Position numbers and translations under genes: made by a program. Under the pieces are notes generated by a model that saw nothing but the letters and a program-made list of their open reading frames with translations, made no database searches and was not told where the DNA came from. From Anas platyrhynchos (lineage: Eukaryota > Chordata > Aves > Anseriformes > Anatidae): DNA of 64,000 nt. Shown here in pieces: positions 1 to 13,366 of the stretch; the stretch's first letter is position 1; the number at the start of each line of letters is the position of its first letter. The stretch lies in contig NC_092605.1 of NCBI RefSeq assembly GCF_047663525.1, positions 558,001 through 622,000 on the forward strand. Direction: 5' to 3'.

Positions 1-3000
1 TCGCCAGCACGCGGTTCAGCCACACCTCAACCTGGTGCGAGCAGCAAACTCTGAGCGAGCCCTCGGCAGCCCTTTGCTGTCCCGGCTGCCTGCGGCTCCC
101 ACCGCCCGCTGCTGTCATGGAGCTGCCCGGCCATGGCTCCACACCACAAGTGGCCTCTTGCTCCAGGCGGGGATGCGGGGATGGGAGCCTCCATCCTGTG
201 CCCCAGCTGCCCCAAGAAGGGGCACGGGGACATCACAGACGGGGAGCGGTGCAGAGCGGGACCGTCCCCCATGGCCCTGGGGACCGCACACCAGGGGAGC
301 CCCCCCTGGCTGAGGGCTGCAAGGCAGCTTGTTTCTGTGTTCGCTTACATTGCTGCAGCTGTTCTATACCTGTAACGTGGGTCCTATTCCTGGTTGTTTG
401 TTTGTTTGGTTTTTGTTTGTTTGTTTTCATGGAAACCTTTATGAAAGCATTTTAAAACCGCTGCCAGTCTGCTACTGCACAAGCAGCAGGTTTGTCTCGG
501 TCCTGAGCCTGCACAGCTCCACCCCCCAGAGCCCTGCCCGAGACCTCGCTGACCTGCCCGGATAAGTCGCACTCCTGGTCCAGAGGCACGTACTCCTCTT
601 CCTTGCTGAACATCCCCAGGGCAGCCTTCAGGGGCTTCTTGTCAGGGCTCATCTTGAACTTCAGTTTAGCAAGACTGTCAAACAGCTTCGACAGGTGACG
701 GGACACCTGCAGACAGAGGCACGACAGCAGAGTCATGAAAAAGGACTCGGCTGTACCTGACCAGTGCACAGAGCTGTTTTACAGCTTTGGTTCACTCCTG
801 TACTGCTCACGGTGCTGCAGCCCTGAGAAGCGGCGTACCAGGGATGCAGTTTTGTCTTTTAGAGTATTTTAAAACTGCCGTAAGAAGTCAGCACGTCAGA
901 GGTGCCGGACTTGTCTCCAGGCTTTGCATTCAACCCGTACCTCAACGGGCTCGTTTCCGTTAGACAAAATGTCAAGCAGGTCTGCAGAGGAAACGAAGTA
1001 GAATCTAGGGAAGGCCAGGCGTTTTGTCTCCAGGTACTCAGCCAAAGCCTTCTCACAGATGGCCAGTCTAACAGGAAACCAGGAAGAGAAAAAAAAACAG
1101 TTAAAAATGTCCTGGTTTTTAATCTCTGCAAAGTTATTGTTCTGTTGAAGTTGACGTCACTGCTGGAGGAATTAAACGCCTCTTTGGGCTTAGACTGGTC
1201 GGTGGAGGCTTCTCCACGATGCTTCATCAGGGTGACTCAAACCTCACCTTTTCTGCAGTGCTTCCAGCTTGTTGTAGAGCCCAGGTTTGTTGGTAGCTTC
1301 AATCACGTTGGGAGTTTTTACAGCATCGGCCATTAATTCCTGTGAGACAAAAAAGGATTCAGCCGTACCTGAACCAGTGACAAGCTCGCGGGGGCGCAGG
1401 AGGGGAAGTTCCTCACTTTGAAATCCTGATCGATAGAATCGAACTGCTTGGAGTCCTCTGGCAGCTGGCTGCGGATGTCTTCAGAGCCAATGAAGATGCT
1501 CTCCAGGTGACACCACGTCCGCTGCACCTCGAACCAGATGCTGATAACGGAGTCGGTGGTCGACAGCTTCTGCTGCCAGCCCGACACCTCCTGAAGGAAG
1601 AAGGCCAGGTACTTGGACGTCATCAGGTTCTGCAGCTGCACTTGGTTGTCCTCCAGCGTCTCGATGAGCGCCTCGTCTGACTTGAGCAGCATGACGCCGG
1701 TCCTGGGGTGGGGCTCGTGTTCGAACTGCATCGTGGCCCAGGTGGTGTTCAGGGTGCTCAGCACCTTTAGAGCAAGCGTGAGAATGAGCCGAGCTCCGCG
1801 CACCGAGGGCAAACCCTGGCAGGGGCCCCGCGGGAAGGCAGGGCAGCCACACAAAAACCTCCTCCAGAGCACGAGCTGCTGGGGCCACGCTGTGCAAGTG
1901 CCCCCAGCTGCAGAGCCGCGCTCGAGCACGGGGCTCTCAGCAAACTGGGAACGAACCGAGCCGTGATTGCCGTACCTTCTCCATCCCTGATTCTTTCACA
2001 GCTTTGTCCACGATGCCACGAACCTCATCCTCGAACTTGTGCAGGTTCAGCTGCAGCAGATCCGCGAGGGTTGTGTCCTCAGACATGGTGAAGTTCACCT
2101 GCGGCAGAACCGGCACCGTTGGGCACTGACACCCCCCCGCAGGCTCCCCAGAGCAGCTTCCTAACAAACATTTAACGAGCCTGCACAAACATTTGTGCAC
2201 AGCCACCCCGATGCAGCCTGCATGCTTCTTCTGGGGGTGCAGAGCTGGGGACCCCCTGGGGCACACCTTGGTCGCCTGCATCAGCTCGTGCCAGTGCCGG
2301 TCCCTGATGGCCGGGTTCTGCAGCTCGTTCACGGCGCGCAGGGATGTGATCATGTTCTTCATGCTGCTGTCCAGCCCTGTGAACGCGTCCCAGCTTCTCA
2401 TCTCCTTATCCAGGCTCCGAATGTCTTTAGAGAACTTCTTGCAGTCAATATCCATCTGCTCAACGTTGATATCCTTCCACTTGGTGGTCTTCCAGTCATC
2501 AATGCTGGTGTTAACCTGAGGTTGGGAACACCCCGTTACAGGACGCGCTCAGCAGGAGCAGCCCTGCCTGGGACAAAGAGCCGTGCTGCCAGCACCCGCA
2601 CACCCCCCGCACGAGCAGAAATGCACTGGCTGAAAAACTGCCCTGCGCCCACCCCACCCCTCCAGTGCTCCCCGGAGTGCGAGGCCGTCGGTGGCTGCAG
2701 GGCGGCTCAGCCCTGTGATGGGGCTGGTCCCGCACGCACACGGAGCTTGCTTTGCCCGTCCCTGTGCCCCTGCTCCTCCGGCTCACAGCACGTACCAGGA
2801 CGATCATGTCCCAGAGCTGCTTCAGCAAACGCACTTCCCTGTGGCAAGCTTTGAGCTGTTTGTACTCCGGCACTGCCACCTCAAACAGCCCGGCTGACTT
2901 GGACAGGGCAGCCAGCTCGCTCTCCATGGCGGCGATGCTTTTTTGTTGCTAGTGGGGAGGAAGAAAAGGGCTCAGCCGGAGGCTGCGTGTCCTGCCCTGG

Positions 3001-6000
3001 GGACGTGTGTCCTGCCCTGGGGACGTGTGTCCTTCCCGGGGGCAGCACCATCCTGCGGCACTCACTGCGGTGCAGCGGGGACAGAACCTGCTGCAGGGCT
3101 GAGCAGCGTGGCACGGGCAGGCATCACCCTCCGCAGGTCCCAGTCCCTGCCCCGACATCCTCACCCTCCCTACCTTGTTCAGGGATTTGTAGGGGTCTGG
3201 ATCAGTGTACAAAAAGGGGGCTTTTTCCCGGAACTTCTCCCTGAAGGCCTGCTGCTGGACCTGCGGGGGACACAGCGTCTTGGGGGAGCCGGGGCCGTGG
3301 GGCTGGTGGCCCATGGAGAGCACAGGGGTGTTCCCGAGCAGCTGCAGGCTCGTCCCCACCCCTTTCCCAGACCCGTGTGGGCACCTCGAATTGCTGGCAC
3401 TTCCTGCGGATGATGTTGACCTCGTTTGTCTGCAGGGGTGCCACGTTCTGCTTCACGCGGAAGGAGAGCTTCTTGGTGTTGTCCCAGTGCTCGGGGAGCT
3501 CCTGCAGCGAGCGCCGTGTCACAGCCCGGCCCCGGGGAACCCCTGCCCAGCCCTGGGGCCTCGAGCACCTCACCTGGAGCTGCAGGTGGATCTCCTCGGG
3601 CATCTCCTCTCCGTAGGTGCTGAGCAGCGCAATTGTCTCCTTCAGGGGCTCGAACATGCCGTCGGTGGTGGCCTGCCTGTCCTTTACCCTCATCAAGTGC
3701 CCCATCACCTCCACCAGCCCATCGTAGTCTCCCTCTTCCACAGGCTTAGTCAGGCCAGCAGTGGCTTCTTTGATGAAGCCTTCGAGCTCCTGCAGGCTGT
3801 GCAGAAGGCAGGGGAGCTCGGCAGGGCTCCCCGCCAGCTCCGTCCCCACGGGGCCAGCCCTGCCCCTGGCCGCAGTGCCCTTGGGTGCCCAGGAGCACCC
3901 TGTCCCCATGCCCTGTGCCCTACCTGGTTGTGACGAGGTTGGTGAGGTACTGCTTGAGCACCAGCTCACGTCTCCTGATAGCGCTCAGCAGCGCCTGCTT
4001 GAAGGGGCGGCAGTCGCTCTGCAGCCACCCCCCGAACACGCAGGTGTTGGCAAACCCCGACACCTCCTCGCACAGCGCCTCGCACGAGTCAATCTGGGGA
4101 TGAGAGATGGTTGCAGCCCACGGCTGGTGGTCACCGGGCATCCAGAACCTCCATGGGCACTGCGAGCCCCCTGGAGAACCCCCCGGTACCTCCTGCTTGA
4201 AGAGCTGCAGGGGCGGGGGCCCGTGGGGAGGGGGCTCCTCTGGCTCCCCAGGGCTGGAGGCACGGCGAGAGGTGAGGAAGCGCTGCAGGAACTCCTCGGG
4301 GTCCTCCAGCCACAGCTGGGAGTGCTCCTCAAAGCTGGCACTGTACTCCTCGCCTTCCTTCATGGCGTTGACCACCAGCGTCACCACCTCCTCCCGCATC
4401 CTGCTGAGCTCCCCATGCTCCTCCAGCTCGGTCTGCAGGGATGGGCAGAGCTCCTGGGGACCGGCCGGGGGACACCGCAGCATCCTCGCTCACCTGCCAG
4501 GCACCCACCTTGTAGCTCAGTTTGCCCTCCAGCAGGAGGGGCATGCACTCTGCGGCTCCGTAGATGTCGCTGAGAAGGTTTTCCACCAGCTCCAAGAAGC
4601 TGTTGTCATCTAACATCTCCAGGGACGGGCGGAACCCCACTCTGCTGTCACACAGATCCATGTGCACCTCGAACAACGGGGCCACGTTGTCCTGAAAGAG
4701 GTCAGCACCCTGCGTGGCCGCTGTCCCCGTTCCCATCCCACCCCTGGCCCCAGGATTCCCCCCAGGGAGCCCTGAGCTGGGCACGTTTACCACCGAACAG
4801 AACACCCCAGAAAGGAAAGGCACGCAGGGGTGCACCCAAAGCACACAGAGCACGGGCGTGGAGCAAACCTGGACGTACATCAGGGACCATGTTGGTGAGC
4901 AGCAGCTCTAGGGATTTGTGAGTAAGTCTGTTGAATCCATCCAACACTATTTTGTGTATATATTCTACGTAGTTCTGCCATATCTGCGATGATGTATCGG
5001 CCTTGAACAGGTCTGCATTCTCCTGCAAGCCAAGGAAAACCAACCTAATGTTTGCTGATAAATTCCCAGCAAATGTACCAGTTCCCAACACCCTGGAAGT
5101 GAGCCCTCTCGGGACCGATCACAGCTTTATCTCGTGAGGCTGCTCTTCAGATCCTTCTCTCCGCTACACACCACCAGAAGCTGTGGCCGAAGCCCTTCCC
5201 GTGAGGAGGCAGCGGATTTCTGCGTGCGGTATTTCACGGTCTCTCCAGGAGTTTTGACTCAGCAGAGACCAGAGGGTTGCACCCAAATTTGCGCCCAACT
5301 CTCAGTTACAAAACGTGGGAAGACGCCGGCGTCAGGGTGCGCAGCGCTCCACGCAGGATGTGCCTCACCTTCACCGCGGCCTCGATCCTGTTGCCTGCTG
5401 CCCGAATGGCAGCGTAGCGCTTGCTCACGTTGCTCGCCCTCCCGTCCAGGTCCAGGAGCGCCGTCTCCTTGTGGTCTTTCCTTTCAAACATGGGAGTGGC
5501 CGAGCACTCCTGCAAGGGAAGGAGGACGGTGTGACTTCTCAGATGCTCACCAGGAAAGGCGTTTGTAAAGCAACCAGCAAAATCCTGCTACCTCCATCAG
5601 CTGCTTGACACTTTCCACGTTTAACTTTGTTCTCTGGACTCGGCTGTTTAAGGCATACAAGATATCTCTCATCTCCTGAATGTATTCCATGACACCTGGG
5701 AGGAAAGCGCAGCTGGCGGTGTGGGGCTGATGCTGGCACCGCCTGGTCAGCGAGCCTCTGGGGGCACTTTACCACAGCGGGGACACGCTGCCTGCCCCCC
5801 ACCTGCCCTTGCCTGGGGGCTGGGAACCTGCATTTCAGGTGCAAAGGTGGTGAAAGGCCCTGCTGGGACCCGGTGCGAGGCAGGACGGTGCTGTCCCCTG
5901 GGGTGCATGGCTCCCGTCTGCAGGGACCCCCGGATCCTGCCCTGGGGGGCTTTTACCTTCGTGGTGCCAAAACAGGGTTTGCTCCGCAGTGCTCAGACGC

Positions 6001-9000
6001 CTGTCGATGTCCTCCAGCTCCTCTGTCACCAGCGGGATCTCCACCGGCAGCACTGTGAGCTTCACCTGGGGAGCAGAGGCAGCTGCAGGAGGGAGCTGCG
6101 GGCAGGAGGGAACCCGCTCTGCCCTTTGGGACGCGCTCCTCGGGTCAGGCTGGGGGTCCCTGGCCACCAACACAGGGCTGGCAGGAGCCGGTGCCTGGGG
6201 TCAGCCACCCCGACATGCCGGTGCTGTGCTGGGGTCCCCTGACCACCCTGGGCTCTTGGGACCTATCTCATCGGACCCCCCTTTGCTGTGAGGCTCTGCC
6301 AGGCTCTCAGCGAGGCTCAGGGCATGGGACAGCAGCAAAACCGCAGCAGGTTGCCTCCTGCATTGCAACTTGCCTTGTTGTACCAGCCAGTGATGAGCTC
6401 CAGATTATCCACAAACTTTTGGAAAGTCTTATTCTGAGCGAAGAGGCTCTCGGCACTGCCTGGAATATCCTTCTGCTGCTGGAAGTTCAGGTACTTCACC
6501 TCCCGCAGGATGGCGGCGAGCTGCGAGACACCACGGTGGAGACAGCGCTCGTTAGGAAAACCCAAAAGGTTTCCCAACAGCCCCGAGAGAAAGTCGGGTG
6601 TGCATTCGGGCGAGCTGATGCTGGCGTTACCACAGCACGCAGCGGAGGACTGTGAGGGCTCCGCGGGCAGGGGCTGCGCACCAGCACCCACCTTCCTGCT
6701 GAAGTTCACGCTGATGAGGGAGCTGGAGGGGTCCCTGAGGATCAGGGGCTGCTCCAGGTTGAAGCGGCAGCCCTCGTCCACGCCGCTCATCCACCGCCCG
6801 TAGGTCTCCTCCCGGTAGCCCTGCAGCAGCGCGATCATTTCCTCAAACTTCCTGGACACCAGCTCGGCTTCGGCACTGCTCAAGGCGCTGTGGGGGCACC
6901 GCAAAACGCCGGCTGCCGCAGCAGGCTGCAGGAGGGGCACCGGGACTGCGCCCTGCCCGGCCCCGCACAGAGCCCGCGGAGCAGTGTGAGCCTCACGCAC
7001 GGGTGGTTGATGGCGAAGAGCTCCTGGTGCGGCCCCTCCAGCCTCTGCTGCAGCTCCAGGGACCACTGCAGCTGCCCGGCCACCGGCGGCATGTTGGTGT
7101 GCGCGGGGAGGGCACCGCCACCAGCCCGTGCCAGAGCGATCTGGGTGTCATACAGAACCTTCACCGCGTCCAGCTCAGCACTGAACGCGGCCAGCAGGGA
7201 TGAGTAGTAGGGGGAAACCTCAGCCTTTATCAGGGGCCGGTCCAGCAGGGAGGAGAACATGTGCACCAGCTGCAAAGGGAAGAGAGGTGCTCGCTGCTGG
7301 CCAGCCCGTGCCGCTGGTGAAGGCGATGAGGTGGAAGGATTGAAACTTCAGGGGGAATTCCAGGGAAATTTGCCAGTTTCAGGGAACTGGTGAATTTCTC
7401 GTTTTCTCCCAGAAGCCGTTTTGTGCAGGGGATCTTCCAGTGTGGAGGTGAATGCAGCATCACTGAGAAGCTCCAAAATGTGGATTTTTCTTGTTAAACG
7501 GAAGAAAACATCACCCACAGCGTTTCCATTGAATAAATTGTTTGGAATTTAACAATTGAACCCGTAACCTTTATGAATTAAAACCATTTGTTTTTTTTTG
7601 TCAATTGGTTTTGCTCCTGACAGAGAACTATTTCAAGGGCCTGTTTCCAGCCCACGCCAGCACCCCCCCCCCAGGCTGCCTCTCCCCAGACCCCAGCTTT
7701 GTTCCCTTGTTTGAGCCTGATGCCATCCCTGAAACGCTGCTCAGGGCAGGAGCTCGTGCTGGGGCACTCAGCCTCTCCCACAGCTTTAGCCCGTTGTTCG
7801 TGGGTTTAATCTCTGCCCCGTTCACCTCCTCCAGCTCATTCATACAGAGCCACCCCCCCAGGTGGGGGGTCCCTCCCACCGAGCTGGCCGCACAGCGCAG
7901 GTACCTTCACTGCTGAGGCCAGGCTGTTGCAGTCATCAAACCCCTGGCAGAGGATGGTGGCCAGCCGCCTATCCAAGTCCTGGATCTTGCTCTGGAACTC
8001 TGCAAAATCCTTGTCCAATTGCTGTCAGAAAAAGCACAGCGCTCAGGGGGGCGCAGCCTCCAGCCCTCATTCCCCAGCCCCTACAGGAGGATTTGCTTAA
8101 TCTGATCGGCCAAGAAAACCCACGACTGTCCCCAAAGCAAGCACGTGGGTTGCCGTGGTGACAATTTTACATGCAGGTATTCCAGCATGTTCCATCAAGA
8201 GATTTTTTTTTCATTTAGCCAATGCATACGTTCCGTACCATCATTCACTCACCTCTTCTGCAGGATCTAAGGGATCATACTTGCAGTCGGCAAATCCCCT
8301 CACGAGCTCAGAGACCTCTTCGTAGATCTGAAACACTTGGCTCCCAAGGATGTTCCCTCTCGCTCCACCCATCTCTGCTTTCTCCAGCTTCAGGAACTCG
8401 ATGGATATCTCGTACAGCTCCTGGTGGGCACCAACAGCCTCCAGATCTGGCTCGGCTGCGTGCCCAGCCCCGGCTCCCCACTCCCTGGCACTGCTGGTGC
8501 CCAAGCTGCAGCACCAGGGCTGGGCTGTGCCCCGTGAGCCAATGTTCCCAAAAGCATCCACCCCGGGACCAGCCCAGCCGGGGGCACCGCCGTGCTGCTG
8601 GGTGCCTCTGGCAGCCAGGGCGGTGTTTGCCCCCCCCGTCTGCCCTGGCGCCCCCAGCCCCATGCCCTGTGCTGTGCTGTCACCTCGATGGTCTTCAGCC
8701 TGTGCAGGAAGGAGTCCATTCTCCTGAAGACGAGGGAGGGGGGGAACTCCCAGAGCCGGGGCTCCTTGTCCTGGGGGCGGACGGGGTCGTTGGCACAGCG
8801 GAGCTGGCGCAGGGAGACCCGCACCCAGCCCAGCACCTACCGTGAACAAGGTGGGCAGCAGGTCAGAGCAGCAGCTGCTGTAGGACTGGAAGAGCTTCTC
8901 GATGGTGGCAATGCTCAGTTTGATCCCTCCCAAGGTCTCTTCAAGCTCTCCTTGCAGCCCCTTCATCACCTCCTCAGGGCTCAGGAAGTTTCGGGTCTAG

Positions 9001-11463
9001 AAAAGACAAAAGCTGCTGTGGGCAGGGGGGCCCCTTGTGCCCCTTGGCTTCCCTGGCTCCCTGCAGCCCCCACCTGCCCCAAGCCCCCCAGCTCGGTGGG
9101 GGTGTTATGGGGGCCTCCCGCTGCCCTGGCTGGGTTCCCCCCCCGACCCACGCCACCTCCCCTGGCTCAGGGGTGGCTCGGCACGGCGCAGCCCCGGCAG
9201 TACCATCTCAATGAGGAGGTTGCAGATCTCCTGCAGGATGACGATGACCCGGGAGGGAGTGCTGTAGTGCTCCGAGTGCACCCAGGTGAGGCAGACGGTG
9301 TACAGGACCCTGTCGATGTAGGACTGGAGCTGCCGGAGCAGGGTCCCCGTTAGCGTGCAGGCCTTGAGCTGACGATGGGCTGGCAGAACCGGGCTGCGCC
9401 CCTGCCTGCACCCAGCCTCTGGGGTAATCCCAGCAGCTGTAACCCACCTGGGCGTACTCCGCTTGCTCCATCTCTTCCAGCAGGGTCTGCAGTGGCTGCA
9501 GGTAGAGGCTGATGTTGTCGGCTTCCTGCAAGCCTGGCGCAGGTGAGAAGCAGTGTGGGCGGCCGGGAACCCTCGCTGGCGAGGCAAGGGGCAGGGGCCC
9601 GCAGCCACCCGGAGCCCTACCCGCACTGACGTCCCGGAACATGGCCTGCAGTGCCGGCCAGTAGCAGCTGTCGGCCTTCTCCAGGATCTCGGCCAGGGCG
9701 CTCACCCGGGGCGAGAGGAGCTGTGGGAGAGGCACCGCGGTGGGTTTGGCTGTGGGGGTGCGGTGCCGGCCCCCCCCCGGGTGAGGCGTTACCTGCTCAT
9801 TGATGCACTGCAGGTTGCTCGTCCTGGTGCGCCAGAAGTCAAACTCTGTCCTGGGCAAGGGGTGCAGCCCCTCCAGCAGCAGCTGCGCCGAGTCCTTGCT
9901 CAGGATGTCCCTGATCTGGTGGGACCAGTCGATGACGATGGTCTCGATGGAGTGCAGCACAGACCCCTCCACCGGCCCCGCCAGGCTGGAAGGCAGCCGG
10001 GTCAGGGAGCAGCACCACGACCTGCCCCGATCCATCCAGGGAGCCCCGAACCCCCCTGGGGAGCCCCTCCACAGCCACCTCCACCCAGCACGGGCCGCTC
10101 AGAGCTGCTGTGCTGCTGAGGAGCTGCTGCACCCGGGGACCTGGGGTAACACCCCCAGATTTCTCCCGTTAACCTGAGCCGAGGTCAGCCTTTGGTGCAG
10201 CTCAGCACAGGCAGCCCAAGGCTGGTGCCGGGACGTGGGAGCGGAGCCGACGCGTGGCCGCGGGCTGTGCAGGGAAGGAGCCAGTGTCCTCCCAGGGGGA
10301 TTCCTGCTGGCGGCACCCACCAGTCCAGGACGGTGCTGGAGCCGTCCCGGCTGTCCAGGTGCTCCGGCAGCGGCAGCAGCGGCTTCCCCTGGATCTTGCC
10401 CCCCATCACGAACATCTCGTTCCTCAGCCTGCGGGCTTGTCGCACCACGTCCTCCACCACCACCCGGGGCCAGCCCAACACATTCTCCTTGCTCAGGAGC
10501 AGAGAGGACAAGACCTGGAGGACAGGAGCAGGGCTGGGCATGCCGGCTCTCCGTGCCAGCAGCCTTGGCAGCAGCAGCAGCTGCGTTCCTCACGAGCCTG
10601 GCTCTGGGACCGGTGCTTCCAGGCTCCGCTCACCCTGCGTGGGGTTTTTCGTGGTTTGGGAGCTCTTGGTGAGCTGCAGCGAGTGCCCGTGGGGGGAATG
10701 GGCTGGTGCACAGCCAAAGGCACCAACATTTGGGAAGGGGAGCCCTGTGGCTCCCAGTGCCCCCGCTGGGCAGTTCTCTAAGCAGGAGTATTCACAGCAC
10801 ATCTGAGAGGAATCCACTCTGACATCCCCCGGTGATGGGGTGTGGTGCAGGGGGAATTGAGGTGTTTCTACAACCACACAGGGGAAGGGATCCGGCTGTG
10901 CCAGGAGAACACCAGCCCTGTGACCGGCACCAGCGAGGCTTGGGCAGCCCCATGGGTGGCAAGGTCAGGGTGAGCACTGGGGAAAATGTCAGCTCATTTC
11001 CTTCGGCTGCTTTTCGAGCCCCCCCTTGAGTGCTGGCTACAGCAGCCCCACGGCAAGGGAGCCCGGGCAGCCGTGTCCCGTGGGGCCGACCCACCTCCTC
11101 CACCACCACAATGAGCTGCTCCACCGGCCAGGGGCTGATGTCTCCCACCAGCAGCGCAGCCCGGCAGTTCTCCCGGGTGACGTTCTCCTTCTTCCTCTTC
11201 ACGAAGTAGATGCCCTTGCCCTTGAGGGTGGGCAGGAAGCAGGTGGAGGGCTGGAGCTGCCCGGCGGGGTTCAGCGACAGCAGCAGCTCCAGCACGTCCG
11301 GCTGCCTGAAGAACTCGTCCAGCACGGCCCTGGCATCCTCGCTGCCCTCAAACTTGCTCCACTTGTCCGGCCGCAGCCGCAGCAGCAGCGTGGCGAAGCT
11401 CTCCAGGAAGCTGTGCCGCTCATCCGGGGCTGCCGACAGCCTGCGGGCACCGGGCTCGGCCAT
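1..11463 (-). CDS. DNAH17: Dynein axonemal heavy chain 17, 5' part (31 exons, continues beyond base 1)
   Basis: This encodes the N-terminal ~1,681 residues of an axonemal outer-arm dynein heavy chain, the ATP-driven motor of sperm flagella. The part seen is the stem (DHC_N1) and start of the linker (DHC_N2, with [13 protein letters not shown] in the exon at 2267-2515); the AAA motor lies beyond the left edge. The ATG is at 11463. Coding exons: 11095-11463, 10321-10514, 9793-9985, 9621-9720, 9448-9533, 9204-9368, 8841-8996, 8684-8770, 8253-8420, 7905-8021, 7001-7269, 6692-6887, 6374-6520, 5957-6065, 5592-5695, 5369-5509, 4879-5022, 4509-4691, 4190-4432, 3924-4093, 3574-3796, 3385-3501, 3174-3260, 2796-2948, 2267-2515, 1976-2098, 1417-1764, 1248-1339, 941-1067, 554-706, 1-31. 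All join in phase. All donors are GT except the exon at 6374-6520, which uses GC. DNAH17 rather than DNAH9 or DNAH11 is inferred from the neighbouring CYTH1 and USP36. No disabling change was seen. The exon at 8253-8420 could start slightly further upstream. Confidence 0.93.
2984..3040. repeat. 20-bp tandem repeat, about 2.8 copies, in a DNAH17 intron
   Basis: Unit GTGTCCTGCCCTGGGGACGT repeats between exons 3174-3260 and 2796-2948 of DNAH17. Confidence 0.8.
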
Positions 11464-12209
11464 GGAGCCCCAGCGCCTGCTGGGGGGGGGGTCAGAGCCC
11501 GGCTTAGTGGGGGCTGCACCGAGCCCCCCTCCCCTGCCTGCCCTCAGCCTCCTCTTGCTGCACGCTGCAGCCCTGCAGGGGGCTGCCAGGCCCAGCCCCA
11601 GCTCCGTTGCCCCCCAACCTTCCCCATCCCTGCCCGGCCCCACCGCCCCCTGGCTCCGCAGCCCCCCCATCCTGCCCCATCCCTGCCCCACAGCCCCCAG
11701 CCTGCCCCATCCCTGCCCAGCCCTATTGCTCCCCACCTTGTCGCACCCCCAGCCCCTCAGCAGCCTCCGACCACCTTCCGCAGCCCAACTGGTCCCAGCA
11801 CCGGCTCCAACTGGTCCCAGCACCGGCCCCAACCGACACTGGCTGCAGCCCAACGGTCTCGGAACCCCGGGGCTCCCCCCAGCTCCCCATCAAATGAGGG
11901 GCCAAGGCCTCGGATGGGATCAGGCGGGGGCTCAGCCCAGCACCGTGCTGCCCGCAGAGCCTCCTCCAAACACCCCCCACCCTCCCACAGCCCCCAGACC
12001 CCCCCCTGCCCCCTACCAAGCCCCCCTTGCCCGGCCAAGGCTGCCAGCACCCCCTCGCTGCCAGGCTCTCCCCAGCAGCCACACGACATCACTGCGGGGC
12101 TGGGCACCAAAATTTTGGGGTGGGAGAAGCGCAAGCCTGGTGGCAAAGGTGGGGGGCGAGGGCTGGGGGCAGGGGGGCCAGGGCCTGACCCACACACAGA
12201 GCACAGGAG
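11464..12209. other. Short intergenic stretch between DNAH17 and CYTH1
   Basis: About 750 bp separate the DNAH17 start codon from the CYTH1 poly(A) region. It is very C-rich on the plus strand and low in complexity, with imperfect repeats such as CTGCCCCATCCCTGCCC (11610-11725) and two 22-bp copies around AACTGGTCCCAGCACCGG (11790-11835). It must contain the DNAH17 5' UTR and promoter. No TATA box or second gene is visible; long plus-strand open frames here are composition artefacts. Confidence 0.6.
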
Positions 12210-12231
12210 CCAAGATGAGCGCAGTTTGGTG

Positions 12232-12237
12232 TTTATT
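12232..12237 (-). promoter_or_regulatory. CYTH1: CYTH1 poly(A) signal
   Basis: AATAAA on the minus strand, about 1.13 kb downstream of the CYTH1 stop codon, defines a likely 3' UTR of about 12215-13366. It is the only canonical signal seen on that strand between the stop and DNAH17. A 29-base A run on the plus strand (12276-12304, U run in the mRNA) lies just upstream of it. Confidence 0.75.
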
Positions 12238-12273
12238 TGCTGCAGATCCTCAGCACTACTTTACAAGGCCGTG

Positions 12274-12275
<2 letters not shown>

Positions 12276-12304
<29 letters not shown>
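12276..12304. repeat. 29-bp poly(A)/poly(T) run
   Basis: Uninterrupted A run on the plus strand, inside the CYTH1 3' UTR, giving a U run in the transcript 40-70 nt before the poly(A) signal. Length is probably polymorphic. Confidence 0.9.
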
Positions 12305-12307
<3 letters not shown>

Positions 12308-13366
12308 AGAATAAAAAATGCTGCCACACCCCACCCTCCGGAGAGGCCTCTGCACGGAACGACCCCAACATACAAAATAATCTAAAAGGAGAAAACTATA
12401 CAGGAATATTTACACCTCTGATAAATAGACTAATACTGATCCGGGCGTCTCCCTCCAGACCCTGTGCGGGGGGAGCAGGACAGGGCACGGCGCTTGTGGG
12501 GCAGAGGCGGGGGCACAGCCCCGATGGGCACAGCCCCAATGGGCACAGCCCCGTGCTCGGTGCAGCCCCCGGGCACGTCGCCCCCCTGCTCAGGAGCCAC
12601 CCCTGGCGCAGGGCTCGTGGCTGTGAGCTGTGGCAGGGCAGGGCCAGGTCCGCGGCACCGCGGCACCGTGACAGTGACGACCTCCCTGCGCCCACGGGGC
12701 ACGGCCGGGGGGCTCCAAGGCAGCAGCGTGGGGGAGCTCAGCACAGACCCAGGCCCGCTACAACGAGGGCCACGAGTCCTGCCTCCGCGGGGCTGTGCCC
12801 ACCACCCTGGGGCTGCCACCCAGCACCCCAGTGCCTGCAGCACCCCAAAACCGCCAGCTGCTCACCCGCACCGTGGGGCACCCCAAGTGCTTCAGGAGAC
12901 ACGAGTGCTGGGGGGACACAAAAGCACGTCCCCAGCACTGGGTCCCCCCGGGGCCCTCCCCCGAGCCAGGCTCCCCTCCCTCCTGTCCAGTTGCCCCCTC
13001 GCCAGTGCCCAGGGCTGGAAGTTGCCACCCGGGGGAACCCGGAGCAGGAAGGGTGCCCGACGGCCCCGCTGCCCAGCCCGGTGCCCGCAGGCAGCATTAC
13101 CACCCCACAGCCCACCGGGGAGCAAGCAGCGGGGACTCCCCGCGCACACGGGTGTCCCACCTCGAGCCCAGCACTGCCTGGAGGTGAGACGGTGGCACTG
13201 GGGCCAGAGCCACCGGAACGCCCTTGCCCCTTCCCTCCCCCCACGGTAAAGAAACTGCGAAGCTGAAGCTGGGTCCTGGCACCGCGGGCCGGGCTGCAGC
13301 CCTCCGGGAAGGGGAGATGCTCGCGCTGACGGGGGCACGGCGGTCCCGCAGGGCCAGCGGGGGCTG

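Noticed and set aside
380-432. TTTG-rich stretch in a DNAH17 intron resembling the T/G core at 60218-60240
   Set aside because: Short simple-sequence similarity only; no wider homology between the two regions.
8421-8475. Extension of the DNAH17 exon 8253-8420 further upstream (DLEAVGAHQ...)
   Set aside because: The frame is open, but alignment to the family favours the CAG acceptor at 8421-8423, giving TIE followed directly by ELYEISIEF.
11026-12385. Plus-strand frames of about 400 codons opposite DNAH17 exon 1
   Set aside because: They are antisense to the conserved dynein exon and continue into low-complexity repeats and a poly(A) run.
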